A DNA stretch of 64,000 nt. It comes from JAVJSU01 sp040219275 (lineage in GTDB: Bacteria > Chloroflexota > Anaerolineae > Aggregatilineales > Phototrophicaceae). Both the position numbers and the translations under genes were made by a program. Below, in pieces: positions 51,946 to 61,366 of the stretch. Below the pieces are notes generated by a model. It worked only from the letters and a program-made list of their open reading frames with translations. It was not told the origin of the DNA and made no database searches. The stretch is taken from NCBI GenBank assembly GCA_040219275.1, contig JAVJSU010000046.1, positions 11,566 to 75,565 on the forward strand, read 5' to 3'. Each line of letters begins with the position of its first letter. The first letter of the stretch is position 1.

Positions 51946-52812
51946 ATGGAACTTATCTGGGCATTTGATAATCTGACGGTTGCGGCGGTTGTTGATATAC
52001 TGCTCGTCGCCGTCTTCTTTTATAGCCTGAGCTTTCTATTTAGAGGAACGCAAGCGGCGGCGCTATTGCGTGGTACGCTGTTTTTGCTCGTCGGCTTAAT
52101 TTTGATCTCCAACGTGCTTGATTTACAGGCGGTAAGCTGGTTACTGAACAATGCGCTCACGGTTCTAGCTGTTGCGATCCCCATTATCTTCCAACCTGAG
52201 CTACGACGATTATTGGAGCGATTAGGGCGCGGGAATATTCTCACCAATCGACAAACGCCGGAAAAATTACGCACGCAAATCATCGAAGAAATTTGTCAGG
52301 CATCGGAAAAGCTCGCAGAACGACGACATGGTGCGTTGATTGTCTTACAGCGTAACAGCAGTTTACAAGACTTCATACGTACTGGAATCATGATTGATAG
52401 CGAAGTTAACGCGCAACTTATGCTCACGATCTTCTGGCCCAAAACCGAATTACACGACGGTGCGGCGATTATTGATGAGCGTGGACGGATTGCGGCGGCG
52501 GCGGCGGTGTTGCCATTGACCGCAAACCGTAATTTGCCGAGCCGTAAAATGGGAACGCGCCATCGTGCCGCGCTTGGCATTAGCGAGGTGAGCGACGCTC
52601 TGTGTGTGGTCGTCTCCGAAGAAACGGGCAAGATCGCTATTACCAATGGCGGACGCATGGTTTCACGGTTGGATTCCGAACGTCTACGGACAATTTTGAA
52701 TGCCTTTTATGGCGCACAAAACCTGCCGACAGATTCGCCTTTAGCACGCGTGCGCTCTAGCATCAATGAAGTGTTTCAGTGGGTGCAAAATCGTGGGAAG
52801 CAGGCGCATTAA
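51946..52812 (+). CDS. cdaA: Diadenylate cyclase CdaA (DisA_N domain)
   Basis: Membrane enzyme making cyclic di-AMP from two ATP, 288 aa. Three N-terminal membrane helices (about 5-100) are followed by the DAC domain, with the metal motif DGAAIIDERG and the adenine/phosphate motif GTRHRAALGIS. Both DGA and RHR motifs are intact, so it should be active. The following YbbR-like gene starts 2 bp after the stop codon. This is the conserved cdaA-cdaR pair; the usual glmM partner is absent, as the next gene is der. Confidence 0.95.
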   Translation: MELIWAFDNLTVAAVVDILLVAVFFYSLSFLFRGTQAAALLRGTLFLLVGLILISNVLDLQAVSWLLNNALTVLAVAIPIIFQPELRRLLERLGRGNILTNRQTPEKLRTQIIEEICQASEKLAERRHGALIVLQRNSSLQDFIRTGIMIDSEVNAQLMLTIFWPKTELHDGAAIIDERGRIAAAAAVLPLTANRNLPSRKMGTRHRAALGISEVSDALCVVVSEETGKIAITNGGRMVSRLDSERLRTILNAFYGAQNLPTDSPLARVRSSINEVFQWVQNRGKQAH

Positions 52813-52814
52813 TT

Positions 52815-54062
52815 ATGTCGTTTCGTTCAAGGCAATTTAATCGTACGATTATCAACAACCTTTTATGGTTTCTCGCGTCGCTTGGCTTAGCGATTTTCGT
52901 CTGGATTATCGCCACCACGCAATCCGACCCTATCGCCACCCGTACAATTACGGGCATTCCCATACAATACGATGTTAACGATGATCTTGTGCTGGTTGGT
53001 AATGTGCGTAACTCGGTACGGGTAACCGTTCGCGCACAGCAATCGGTGCTCAATTTACTCACCACCGATGATATTCTGATCGAGGTGGATTTAATTGGGA
53101 TGGAGGCGGGGACGCATACTGTTGAACTGACCACAAGAACCGCCCGACGTGCTGTAATCGACACACAACCTGCACAGGTCACGGTAACATTAGAACCTGT
53201 TAGCTCGAAATTGGTTGACATTCGTACCGTCGTGGAGGCAGACCCACCGCAGGGTTTTCAGAGTGGCGATATTGATCTTGAAACCACACAAGTGCTTGTG
53301 AGAGGTGCGACGAGCCTCGTTCAACAGGTGACACAGGCGGAAATCTCCGTTAATTTGAGCGAAGAACGTACCGATTTTACAAGTGAACTTCCACTGGCTG
53401 TGGTGGATTCCAATGGTGATGTTGTGAATGGCGTGACCATACAACCGCAATCCGTAAGCGTAAACATCCCTATTTCTCAGCGCACGGATGTTGACATCGT
53501 GGGCATAGAGCCGGATATTGACACTGAAACATTAGAAGCTGGCTATGAATTAACTTTCATCAGCTATGATCCGCAAAATATCATCATTATTGGTAATCCG
53601 GAATCATTGCCCTCGACACTACTCACCGAGCGTATTTCACTGACAGATCGCACAACAGATTTCGTTGAAACAGTTTCAGTACGGTTACCCGCTAATCTAG
53701 TGGTGTTGAGTGAACGTAACGTCACCGTATCCATCGGTATTTCGCCCATTATCGTCACCCGTACATTTGAGAATGTGCGCCTGACGGTCATCGGGCTAGA
53801 AGACGGCTTAACCGCGGATCTTCAGCTGGACGAAGTGGATATTATCGTCACCGGTCCACAAACGCAGTTAGACGGTCTTAGTTCGGGTGAGCTACAAGCC
53901 GTTGTGGATTTAAACGGGCTAGGCACAGGCACTTTTGACGTAACGCCCACAACATCCATTAGCCCGGCGGAAACGCAAATTGTGCCGGAGAGCGTCCGTG
54001 TCACTATTGGTAATCAAAGCGAATCAACGGAAAATCCCCCCGTGCCAACACCGCTTCCGTAA
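52815..54062 (+). CDS. cdaR: YbbR-like regulator CdaR
   Basis: 415 aa from the ATG at 52815 (MSFRSRQFNRTIINN); the frame opens earlier inside cdaA. One N-terminal membrane helix (about 15-35, LLWFLASLGLAIFVWII) and four YbbR repeats of about 80 residues (for example VTVRAQQSVLNLLTTDDILI). A Pro-rich tail ends PPVPTPLP. Extracytoplasmic partner controlling CdaA activity. Translationally coupled to cdaA (2-bp gap). Confidence 0.9.
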   Translation: MSFRSRQFNRTIINNLLWFLASLGLAIFVWIIATTQSDPIATRTITGIPIQYDVNDDLVLVGNVRNSVRVTVRAQQSVLNLLTTDDILIEVDLIGMEAGTHTVELTTRTARRAVIDTQPAQVTVTLEPVSSKLVDIRTVVEADPPQGFQSGDIDLETTQVLVRGATSLVQQVTQAEISVNLSEERTDFTSELPLAVVDSNGDVVNGVTIQPQSVSVNIPISQRTDVDIVGIEPDIDTETLEAGYELTFISYDPQNIIIIGNPESLPSTLLTERISLTDRTTDFVETVSVRLPANLVVLSERNVTVSIGISPIIVTRTFENVRLTVIGLEDGLTADLQLDEVDIIVTGPQTQLDGLSSGELQAVVDLNGLGTGTFDVTPTTSISPAETQIVPESVRVTIGNQSESTENPPVPTPLP

Positions 54063-54142
54063 ATGCTCAGTGACGAGCAACGCATTTATCACGCGAAATT
54101 GTTGAGCTATAAAGCCTCACTCTGCACAGCAGGCTAGAATTC

Positions 54143-54218
54143 TGCTATGATTACGCCATTCTAAGCAAGTCAATTATTGACATTGATTTCCAAATGTTCC
54201 GGCGGTTTGCCGGATTTT
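54143..54218 (+). promoter_or_regulatory. Extended -10 promoter and leader hairpin of der
   Basis: TGCTATGAT (54143-54151) is another member of the extended -10 family. About 50 bp downstream a 6-bp stem TCCGGC/GCCGGA (54198-54203 / 54209-54214) is followed by TTTT. It resembles a terminator inside the roughly 145-nt leader of der, so attenuation is possible. Alternatively it ends cdaR transcription and the promoter call is wrong. Confidence 0.4.
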
Positions 54219-54303
54219 GTGCGCCTATTGAGCATGGTGTAAAACGATCATCATGTGGGCGCGTCACACTGATGTTGTATGGTAATGGTAGAAGATAGAA
54301 ATC

Positions 54304-55698
54304 ATGGCACGTAAACCGATGGTTGCCCTCGTTGGGCGACCCAATGTAGGCAAGAGTACATTATTTAATCAAATGGTTGGTGAGCGTATGGCGGTCACCA
54401 ACGAAATTCCAGGGACAACGCGAGATCGTCTTCAAGCGGAGAGTGATTGGCGCGGTGTGACCTTCAGGGTGGTGGATACAGGCGGTATCGAGGTGTATCA
54501 GCCCAAAGGCACACGCGACGAAAACCCACTCTCGGAAGGTAGTATTGATTTTGTCCCGCAAATTAAGGCGCAGGCGTTGCTTGCGATTGAAGAAGCCGAT
54601 GTGATCGTCATGCTGGTTGATATTTTGCATGGCATCACCGCCGCTGACGAAGAAATCGCTGAGATATTGCGACGTTCGAGTAAGCCGGTCATTATCGCCG
54701 CCAACAAAGCAGATACACCAGAAAAATTTCATGACGCGAGTGAATTTTATGCGCTTGGTTTAGGTGTGGTTGTACCCATCAGCGCGATTCATGGCATTGG
54801 CTCCGGTGATTTGATGGATGAAGTGATCGACGCGATGGAAAATGCGGAGATGAACTTTGACGATGAAGACGACGATGAAATTCTCAAGGTGGCTATTGTC
54901 GGGAAACCGAACGCTGGTAAAAGCACGTTGCTCAATCACATCATTGGTGAAGAACGCACCATCGTCAGCCCGCTTGCAGGCACAACGCGTGACGCGATTG
55001 ATACTGAGTTAATATGGCACGGTCAAAGCGTCACGTTGATTGACACAGCTGGTATCCGGCGACGGGGACGCATTGAGCCGGGTGTGGAGAAATTTAGCGT
55101 TATACGTGCAATAAAGGCGATTGATCGTGCTGATGTGGCGTTGCTGGTGATTGATGCGCTTGAAGGCGTTACCGATCAAGATGAGCATATCGCCGGTTTC
55201 GTTATCGATGCCTACAAAGGGATCGTTATTGTCGTCAATAAGTGGGATTCGGTGGAAAAAGATGCCCATACGATGACGCAATTTACCGAGCAAATCCGCG
55301 CGCGCTTGCATTTCATGACCTTTGCGCCCATCATTTTCATTAGCGCCCTTACCGGACAGCGTATTCATCAGGTGATGGAAGTTGCCAATGCTGTCTGGGA
55401 AACACGCTCGTTGCGTATTCAAACCTCAGAATTGAACCAGCTGGTACGCGATGCGGTGCAACATCATCAACCGCCGATGAAAGGCACAAAGCGCCTAAAA
55501 ATCTACTATGCGTCACAGGTTGCTACGGATCCGCCGCTATTTTTGTTTCATGTGAATGATAAAAAGTTGGTGCATTTCACCTATAAGCGATTCCTTGAAA
55601 ATCAGATTCGCGCCCGCTATCCGTTTGAAGGCACGCCGATCCGGTTGAGTTTCCGTGAGAGCAAGAATAACCCGCAGTACGAAGAGGGTAATAAATAA
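54304..55698 (+). CDS. der: Ribosome-associated GTPase Der (EngA)
   Basis: A 464-aa tandem GTPase for 50S ribosome assembly. G domain 1: GRPNVGKSTLFNQM, DTGGIEV, NKAD. An acidic linker (NFDDEDDDE) comes next. G domain 2: GKPNAGKSTLLNHI, DTAGIRRRGR, NKWD. The C-terminal KH-like domain (about 360-450) has RLKIYYASQVATDPPLFLFHVN and ends FEGTPIRLSFRESKN. Complete, typical length. It is followed by a strong bidirectional terminator. Confidence 0.97.
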   Translation: MARKPMVALVGRPNVGKSTLFNQMVGERMAVTNEIPGTTRDRLQAESDWRGVTFRVVDTGGIEVYQPKGTRDENPLSEGSIDFVPQIKAQALLAIEEADVIVMLVDILHGITAADEEIAEILRRSSKPVIIAANKADTPEKFHDASEFYALGLGVVVPISAIHGIGSGDLMDEVIDAMENAEMNFDDEDDDEILKVAIVGKPNAGKSTLLNHIIGEERTIVSPLAGTTRDAIDTELIWHGQSVTLIDTAGIRRRGRIEPGVEKFSVIRAIKAIDRADVALLVIDALEGVTDQDEHIAGFVIDAYKGIVIVVNKWDSVEKDAHTMTQFTEQIRARLHFMTFAPIIFISALTGQRIHQVMEVANAVWETRSLRIQTSELNQLVRDAVQHHQPPMKGTKRLKIYYASQVATDPPLFLFHVNDKKLVHFTYKRFLENQIRARYPFEGTPIRLSFRESKNNPQYEEGNK

Positions 55699-55750
55699 GT
55701 ATCTGCATGGATGTTGTTGCTCAGGTGTAACCGGCTTTATCCGAAAATAA

Positions 55751-55784
55751 AACAGGGGACGGTTCTAATTTACCGTCCCCTGTT
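55751..55784. terminator. Bidirectional Rho-independent terminator after der
   Basis: 13-bp perfect stem (55751-55763 / 55772-55784) with 8-nt loop. T-rich on the right for der, and A-rich on the left, which gives T-rich on the minus strand for the facing zinc-ribbon gene. Confidence 0.93.
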
Positions 55785-55798
55785 TCTTTGTGTAGCGT

Positions 55799-56095
55799 TT
55801 ATAAATTTTTGCGTGGTGGTGCGTTTTCCGGCGAGTCTACTGTTGTGCCAGATTTTGGACGTGCGGGTTCTTCGACTTCAATGTCATCATCATCGTCATC
55901 GAATGATGTGAGCATGAGAATATCGCGCATCGCAGACTGGTCAAATTCTTGATAGCCACAAACATCGCAGACGTGCGCTGGCGTATCAGGTGCCGCGACC
56001 AGTAACCCGCGATACAGGCGTAAGTAGGTGGCGGTTTCTTGATGAAGCCGACCAATCTGACAACGCGGGCAATAGTAAGTGAATTCGGATGCCAT
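55799..56095 (-). CDS. YgiT-type zinc-ribbon protein
   Basis: A 98-aa protein with two CxxC knuckles, YYCPRCQIG and HVCDVCGYQEF, forming a zinc ribbon. The YgiT/MqsA-like opening and hydrophobic middle (YLRLYRGLLVAAPDTPA) are followed by an acidic tail (SFDDDDDDIEVEE) instead of the HTH domain of MqsA antitoxin. No toxin gene is adjacent. It may bind nucleic acid or protein. It lies downstream of the signal peptidase pair on the same strand. Confidence 0.75.
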   Translation of the reverse strand: MASEFTYYCPRCQIGRLHQETATYLRLYRGLLVAAPDTPAHVCDVCGYQEFDQSAMRDILMLTSFDDDDDDIEVEEPARPKSGTTVDSPENAPPRKNL

Positions 56096-56115
56096 AAGGG
56101 TTTTTTACCTGTGGG

Positions 56116-56718
56116 TTAGTCCGGTAATGTCGAGTGAAAAAGTTTGAAGTCCTGTGGTGGCCAGAAGCGCAACACGACTTCACCAATAATATGATCGCTA
56201 GGCACAACACCAAAACTGCGCGAATCGTTGCTATGATTGCGATTGTCGCCCATCATGAAATAGTCGTTGGGTCCCAATTCCCAGCGATTGTCCCTGCAAT
56301 TACTTCTGCATGGTTCGTTGATGTACGGTTCATCGAGCATCGTTCCATTCAAATAAACCATAGAGTCGATAATTTCGATCACATCTCCGGGAATACCGAT
56401 GACCCGTTTTATCAGCGGCGCTTCGTTTTCTTCACGCGGGCTGGGTGAATTAAAGACGATAATTTCGCCTCGCTCCGGTTCATTAATCATATAATTGACA
56501 CGGCTGATGAACAACCGCTGACCATCCTGAAACGTCGGTTCCATACTGCTTCCCTGCACCATCGACTGTGGGATGGCGAGCTGGAAGAATACAAACACGG
56601 CAACACCGAAGATCAATGTGCCAGCAAGTTCCCTAATAACGCGAAGCGGTCCTCTATTGAAGTGAGGGCGGGGTAATTTTGTGGTTTCCATACGATAGCT
56701 TACCTGATTGATTGACAT
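56116..56718 (-). CDS. lepB: Signal peptidase I, second of tandem pair
   Basis: A type I leader peptidase of 200 aa that cleaves signal peptides at the outer membrane face. One N-terminal helix (about 26-45), catalytic Ser in GSSMEPTFQDG, and catalytic Lys in IKRVIGIPGD. GDNRNHSNDSRSFG is box E. The start at 56718 overlaps the stop codon of the upstream paralogue (TAATG), so translation is probably coupled; an ATG at 56691 is also possible. An insert with a Cys pair (EPCRSNCRDNRW) precedes box E, shared with the paralogue. Confidence 0.93.
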   Translation of the reverse strand: MSINQVSYRMETTKLPRPHFNRGPLRVIRELAGTLIFGVAVFVFFQLAIPQSMVQGSSMEPTFQDGQRLFISRVNYMINEPERGEIIVFNSPSPREENEAPLIKRVIGIPGDVIEIIDSMVYLNGTMLDEPYINEPCRSNCRDNRWELGPNDYFMMGDNRNHSNDSRSFGVVPSDHIIGEVVLRFWPPQDFKLFHSTLPD

Positions 56719-57320
56719 TAATCGGGATAGGCGACGCGGCTGACGATTCCCCAATCTTCGGGGGGCCAATACCGGATCAACACTTCACCGACGATAAATT
56801 CTCGCCGCACTAAGTCGACGGAGGCTGAACGCGAGTCACTACTACGATTACGATTATCCCCCATAACGAAAAATTCTTCATCACCCAATTCCCAACGATC
56901 ATCAGGACAATGCGACAGATCACAGGCTTCGTTGATGTAGGGTTCGTTAAGCTGAACCCCGTTGACATAAACGAAGGTGTCGATGATCTCCACAATATCG
57001 CCCGGAACACCAATCACCCGTTTGATGTAATCTTGCTCGGTATCGCCCGGATAATGAAAGACGACAATATCGCCCCGTTCTGGCTCGCCAATGAGATAGT
57101 TGATGCGACTGATGATGAGAAATTGCCCGTCATGGAAATTCGGTTGCATACTCGGACCTTGCACGACGAAGCGCACCGTTGCCAGATTGACCAGCGCATA
57201 AATCGCGCCTATGAGTACGATCAAGTCCAAAATCTCGCGTAATCCACTCCAACGTTGCAGGCGGGGACGCGGTAACTTGGCGATAGGTTGTTCACTCGTT
57301 GATGGGGTAACGTTCTGCAA
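56718..57320 (-). CDS. lepB: Signal peptidase I, first of tandem pair
   Basis: A 200-aa leader peptidase with the same plan: helix at about 30-50, catalytic Ser in GPSMQPNFHDG, Lys in IKRVIGVPGD, and GDNRNRSSDSR. It carries a Cys pair in NEACDLSHCPDDRW. The two tandem copies diverge substantially, which suggests specialised substrates instead of a recent duplication. Both end in similar WPPEDW/WPPQDF and a short tail. Stop and start overlap (TAATG). Confidence 0.93.
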   Translation of the reverse strand: MQNVTPSTSEQPIAKLPRPRLQRWSGLREILDLIVLIGAIYALVNLATVRFVVQGPSMQPNFHDGQFLIISRINYLIGEPERGDIVVFHYPGDTEQDYIKRVIGVPGDIVEIIDTFVYVNGVQLNEPYINEACDLSHCPDDRWELGDEEFFVMGDNRNRSSDSRSASVDLVRREFIVGEVLIRYWPPEDWGIVSRVAYPD

Positions 57321-57465
57321 GGATAACTTTATCTTCCGTTTTTCTATATCTTTGCATTATACGCCCGCATAGTGTCACAAGCAACGTAAGGCATGGGACA
57401 CAAACAAATTTCTAATGGATTGTTTTTCCCATAAATCAAGCACTGCGCTACAATGATAGGAGTAG

Positions 57466-59103
57466 ATGTGCGATTCTGTTTGTAAATTGGTGGATAACTT
57501 AGGTAAGGCGAATGCTGTGTCTAACGAAACAATCCTCGTTGTAGATGACGGACGCGAAAACCGCGAATTTATTGTGGAGTACGTGTTACAGCCCAATGGG
57601 TATGAATGCCTGCTGGCAAAAGATGGTGTTGAAGGTTTGGAGATGGCGCTTAAGTATAAACCAGACTTGATTCTGCTGGATCTCAATATGCCGCGCATGG
57701 ATGGCTCAACCGTGTTGAAGCATCTGGCTCATCGCAATGCAGATATCCCCGTGATTCTGATGACGTTTTACGGTTCCGAAGAAATTGCGATAGAGATGTA
57801 CCGTTTGGGCGTGCGCGATTATGTCAAAAAACCGTATTCCGTAGAAGAAATGGAACAGGCGATTAACCGTAGCTTGACGGAAACGCGCCTGCGACGAGAA
57901 AAAGAGGCGTTGACCGAGCGCGTGATTCATGCCAACCGTGATTTACAGATGCGCCTGCAAGAACTTAATGTGTTATACAGCATCGGCAAAAGTGTGTCAT
58001 CGCTATCCGATATGGCGACATTATTACCGCGTGTGGTGGATGCCGCGATCCGCATTACCTCTGCTGAACAGGGCAAACTCTACTTACTTGAAGATAATAT
58101 GCTGGTGTGCCGCGCCCAGAAACGCCACAAAACCGGACGCGCCGTTTCCAGCAACGTGGATGCGACCAATCCACTGGCAATACAGGTATTAAAAACCGGG
58201 CAACCTCTGCTGGTCGCACGGGAGAAAACCGATACGCAAGAATCCGATGACCCGATTTCGGCGGCTTATGTTCCGCTTCTTCTGCGTGATGAGATCATCG
58301 GTGTGCTGGGTGTAGATAATTATTCGGTGCGTGCCGGGCATTTTAGTCAGCATGAAACGGCTCTGTTAAGCGCACTCAGCGATTATGTGACGATTGCGAT
58401 TTCTAATGCACGTAATTATGAAGCCCTAAAAATCTCTAAAGAACGCGAGAGTCAAAAAATTCGCGGTACATTCGAGCGGTTCGTACCGCCATCGGTTGTA
58501 GAACGCGCCCTTAAACAAACGGGTGAAATTACACTGGGCGGGAATCGGCGCGAGGTCAGCATCTTATTTGCAGATATTCGTGGCTATACCGCCTGGAGCG
58601 AGACCGCACCGCCGGAAATGGTGGTCGAGACATTGAACCAATATTTGAGTCTTGCCGCCGAGGTCGTTATGGCGTGGGAAGGGACGCTCGATAAATTTTT
58701 CGGTGATGGGTTGATGGCAATTTTTAATGCGCCGGAAGATCAGCCGGATCACGTGCATCGGGCGGCGGATGCGGCGTTGGCGCTCATTAAAGCCGCCAAT
58801 GAGGTTAATCTTCAGCATGGGCATAAACTTTCTTATAGCGTGGGCGTTAACGTGGGTGAGGCTGTGGTCGGTTATATCGGCACGGAGCGCGCAGTCAACT
58901 ATACCGCGATTGGTGATGCGGTTAATCTTGCTAAGCGTTTACAAGAATATGGTGCGCCGGGGCAGATTCTTGTGGAAGAGGCAGTGATACATCGTCTGGG
59001 GAATTTGGTTCAGGCGCGGGCATTAGGTGAAATTAAAGTCAAGGGACGCAAGCAGGGTGCCTTTGCCTATGAGCTACAGGCTTTGCATTACCCGTCGAGC
59101 TAG
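57466..59103 (+). CDS. Receiver-GAF-class III adenylate/guanylate cyclase
   Basis: 545 aa. Receiver (about 22-140) with phospho-acceptor Asp72 (LILLDLNMPRMDG) and Lys in YVKKPYS. Helical linker, GAF domain (about 175-325), then a class III cyclase (about 345-540). The catalytic set is present: FADIRGYT and FFGDGLMAIF (metal Asp), Lys in GTLDKFFGDG and Asp in YTAIGDAVNLA favouring ATP. It should make cAMP in response to phosphorylation and a GAF ligand. The ATG at 57466 follows AGGAG with 3-nt spacing; a GTG at 57517 is possible. A TACAAT stands at 57449. Confidence 0.92.
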   Translation: MCDSVCKLVDNLGKANAVSNETILVVDDGRENREFIVEYVLQPNGYECLLAKDGVEGLEMALKYKPDLILLDLNMPRMDGSTVLKHLAHRNADIPVILMTFYGSEEIAIEMYRLGVRDYVKKPYSVEEMEQAINRSLTETRLRREKEALTERVIHANRDLQMRLQELNVLYSIGKSVSSLSDMATLLPRVVDAAIRITSAEQGKLYLLEDNMLVCRAQKRHKTGRAVSSNVDATNPLAIQVLKTGQPLLVAREKTDTQESDDPISAAYVPLLLRDEIIGVLGVDNYSVRAGHFSQHETALLSALSDYVTIAISNARNYEALKISKERESQKIRGTFERFVPPSVVERALKQTGEITLGGNRREVSILFADIRGYTAWSETAPPEMVVETLNQYLSLAAEVVMAWEGTLDKFFGDGLMAIFNAPEDQPDHVHRAADAALALIKAANEVNLQHGHKLSYSVGVNVGEAVVGYIGTERAVNYTAIGDAVNLAKRLQEYGAPGQILVEEAVIHRLGNLVQARALGEIKVKGRKQGAFAYELQALHYPSS

Positions 59104-59201
59104 TTTGATACAAACTAACGGTAGCCAATAAAATGTTAAGTAAACTAACACCAAATGTTTGATAAAATGAATCTATCTAGTCATTATAGTTTGTGAAGTA
59201 A

Positions 59202-60758
59202 ATGGGCGATCTGTCGACATTCAACTCAACCATCAATATCATTGCCAACCTACTTGTGCTGGCGATGTCTCTTGGCTTAATTTTTGCCTTGCTCATCCAA
59301 CCCAAACGTGAGCGGAGCAATTATCTCTTTGCGCTGTTTTGTCTCTGTCTTGCGTGCTGGGCGCTTGTATCCCTTGCGTTGGCAGTGCCGGAGTTACAAT
59401 CCGGGTGGGATAATGAGACTTTATTAAAATCCTATCTCATCTCGATGGTAGCAACTGCCGCGAGTTTCTTCTTATTTACCGTGGTGTTTTTGAAGCCAAA
59501 AGGTATGGTGGCGCGAGTGCTAAGTGTCGCCTCTCCGTTGCTATTTCTCATTGTCGCACTGGTGATCGGGTCAGGTGGGGCATTCGAAGCGGTTGCTGGT
59601 TCGACCACGTACAGCCTGTTAATTGGTGCATATGCCGCATTAGTGCTGTCGATGGGTTATCTTGTGTTGTCCTTCTACATGGTGATGAGCGCGCAGAACG
59701 ACAGCATGAATATTTTGCGTGTGCCCACCGTCCTGCTGATTTGTGCATATGCGGCGAACTTTTTCGACTCACTCTCCGGCTTACCGATTGCAACCACGCT
59801 GGTCAGTATTGCCGCCGTTTGGATTGGTTGGGTTGTGGTACGGTCTCAGGTCTTTAGCCCGCTGAATACGCTCAACAATGAGATGCGAATTGCCAATCGG
59901 GATTTGCAACAGGTCATTACGGATCTGGCAAGTGAGAAGGGAAAAACCGAGAAACTAAACGATCAGCTTCGCGCCGCAAATCAATACAAAAGTGAGTTTT
60001 TGGCGAATATGAGCCATGAACTGCGTACACCTTTGAACTCGATTATCGGCTATAGCGAACTCTTGCGCGGTGGTATTTATGGTCAATTGACTGATAAGCA
60101 ATCTGATCGTCTGGAAAAAATTCATCGTAATGGCTCTCAATTGCTGGAACTGATTACCGATATTCTGGACTTGAATAAGATTGATGCCGGTAAGATGAAG
60201 CTCGATATTGTATCGTTTGATCTTGCGCCGTTGGCACGTCAGGTTGCGGATACACTAGCGCCAAAAGCCATTCAGAAAAATCTTAAACTCACGGTTGATT
60301 TGCCGGAAATGCTACCCAAGTTATACGGTGATGATAAGCGTATCCGGCAGGTCATCGAGAATTTGACCGATAATGCACTTAAATTTACCCATGAAGGTCA
60401 TGTTACACTGAGCGCCTGTGGTGTTCGCGTAAAACAGGGGCTATCCGATGGCTTTAAGTTACCGGCGCTTGGTTGGTTACGGGATGGGGATTGGGTTATC
60501 ATCAGTCTTGAAGATACGGGAATTGGCATCGCACCGGAAAATCAGGGACGTATTTTTGAAGAATTCTCTCAAGTTGATGGAAGCCATACCCGTGAATTTA
60601 GTGGGACAGGTTTGGGATTGGCGATCTCCAAACGATTGGTAGAAATGCACGATGGATCCATCTGGGTACGCAGTGTGCCGGGGCAGGGGAGCACATTTAT
60701 AGTAGCGTTACCGGCGAGCTTTAAGGATGTTCCGCAAGAAACGGCTAAATCTAGCTGA
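59202..60758 (+). CDS. 7TM-type membrane histidine kinase
   Basis: 518 aa. N-terminal region of seven predicted membrane helices (about 10-225), resembling the histidine-kinase N-terminal 7TM sensor. A coiled coil follows (about 225-265), then HisKA with phospho-acceptor His in MSHELRTPLNSIIG and HATPase: ENLTDNALKFT, DTGIGIAPENQ, IFEEFSQVDG, GTGLGLAISKRL. All catalytic motifs are intact. Close to the receiver at 60991 and the REC-cyclase at 61367, which are likely partners. Confidence 0.93.
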   Translation: MGDLSTFNSTINIIANLLVLAMSLGLIFALLIQPKRERSNYLFALFCLCLACWALVSLALAVPELQSGWDNETLLKSYLISMVATAASFFLFTVVFLKPKGMVARVLSVASPLLFLIVALVIGSGGAFEAVAGSTTYSLLIGAYAALVLSMGYLVLSFYMVMSAQNDSMNILRVPTVLLICAYAANFFDSLSGLPIATTLVSIAAVWIGWVVVRSQVFSPLNTLNNEMRIANRDLQQVITDLASEKGKTEKLNDQLRAANQYKSEFLANMSHELRTPLNSIIGYSELLRGGIYGQLTDKQSDRLEKIHRNGSQLLELITDILDLNKIDAGKMKLDIVSFDLAPLARQVADTLAPKAIQKNLKLTVDLPEMLPKLYGDDKRIRQVIENLTDNALKFTHEGHVTLSACGVRVKQGLSDGFKLPALGWLRDGDWVIISLEDTGIGIAPENQGRIFEEFSQVDGSHTREFSGTGLGLAISKRLVEMHDGSIWVRSVPGQGSTFIVALPASFKDVPQETAKSS

Positions 60759-60990
60759 AATCCGACGACTTGTATGGCGATCAACTATACGATTTATGCA
60801 GGATATGCTTCAGCAGGGTCTCGTAGTTTTTGTTGCTCATTGCTTTTTCAACAATAGCCTAAGATGATGTTGTTTCGTGCAGGCTGTACGCTGTGGAATG
60901 CTGACGGGTTAAGTTCTCCCGCGCAAATTCGATCAACATACAGTAAAATTTACTTATGAACTATGGTAAACAGGATGGAGGCTCCATCTC

Positions 60991-61356
60991 ATGAGCCGTA
61001 TTCTCGTTGTAGAAGATAACCGTGATAATATGACTCTCATTGTTGATGTACTATCTTCAATGGATTTTGACGTGTTGCAAGCCTTTGATGGTGTAGAAGG
61101 GTTGGACATGGCAGAAACGGAAAAACCTGACCTCATCTTGATGGATTTGTCTTTACCGCGTATGGATGGTTGGGCGGCGACCACGCAACTTAAAGCCAAC
61201 CCGGCGCTTAAATCAATTCCGGTGATCGCATTGACCGCCCATGCGATGATCGGGGATAAAGAACGTGCGTTGGCGGCAGGGTGCGACGATTACCTCACAA
61301 AACCAATTAATCTCGGTGATCTCGTAAGCAAGTTGAATGAGTATTTGAACAAGTAG
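60991..61356 (+). CDS. Single-domain response regulator (DivK-like)
   Basis: A 121-aa receiver. Acidic pocket VVEDNRD, Asp52 in LILMDLSLPRMDG, Thr in ALTAHAM, Lys in YLTKPINLGDL. GGAGG stands 9 nt before the ATG. No output domain. It is followed after 10 bp by the REC-cyclase, making a receiver pair; probable phospho-relay partner of the 7TM kinase. Confidence 0.93.
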   Translation: MSRILVVEDNRDNMTLIVDVLSSMDFDVLQAFDGVEGLDMAETEKPDLILMDLSLPRMDGWAATTQLKANPALKSIPVIALTAHAMIGDKERALAAGCDDYLTKPINLGDLVSKLNEYLNK

Positions 61357-61366
61357 GGAGTGACAT

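Noticed and set aside
55799..56095. MqsA antitoxin of a toxin-antitoxin pair
   Set aside because: The HTH half of MqsA is absent and no small toxin gene is adjacent.
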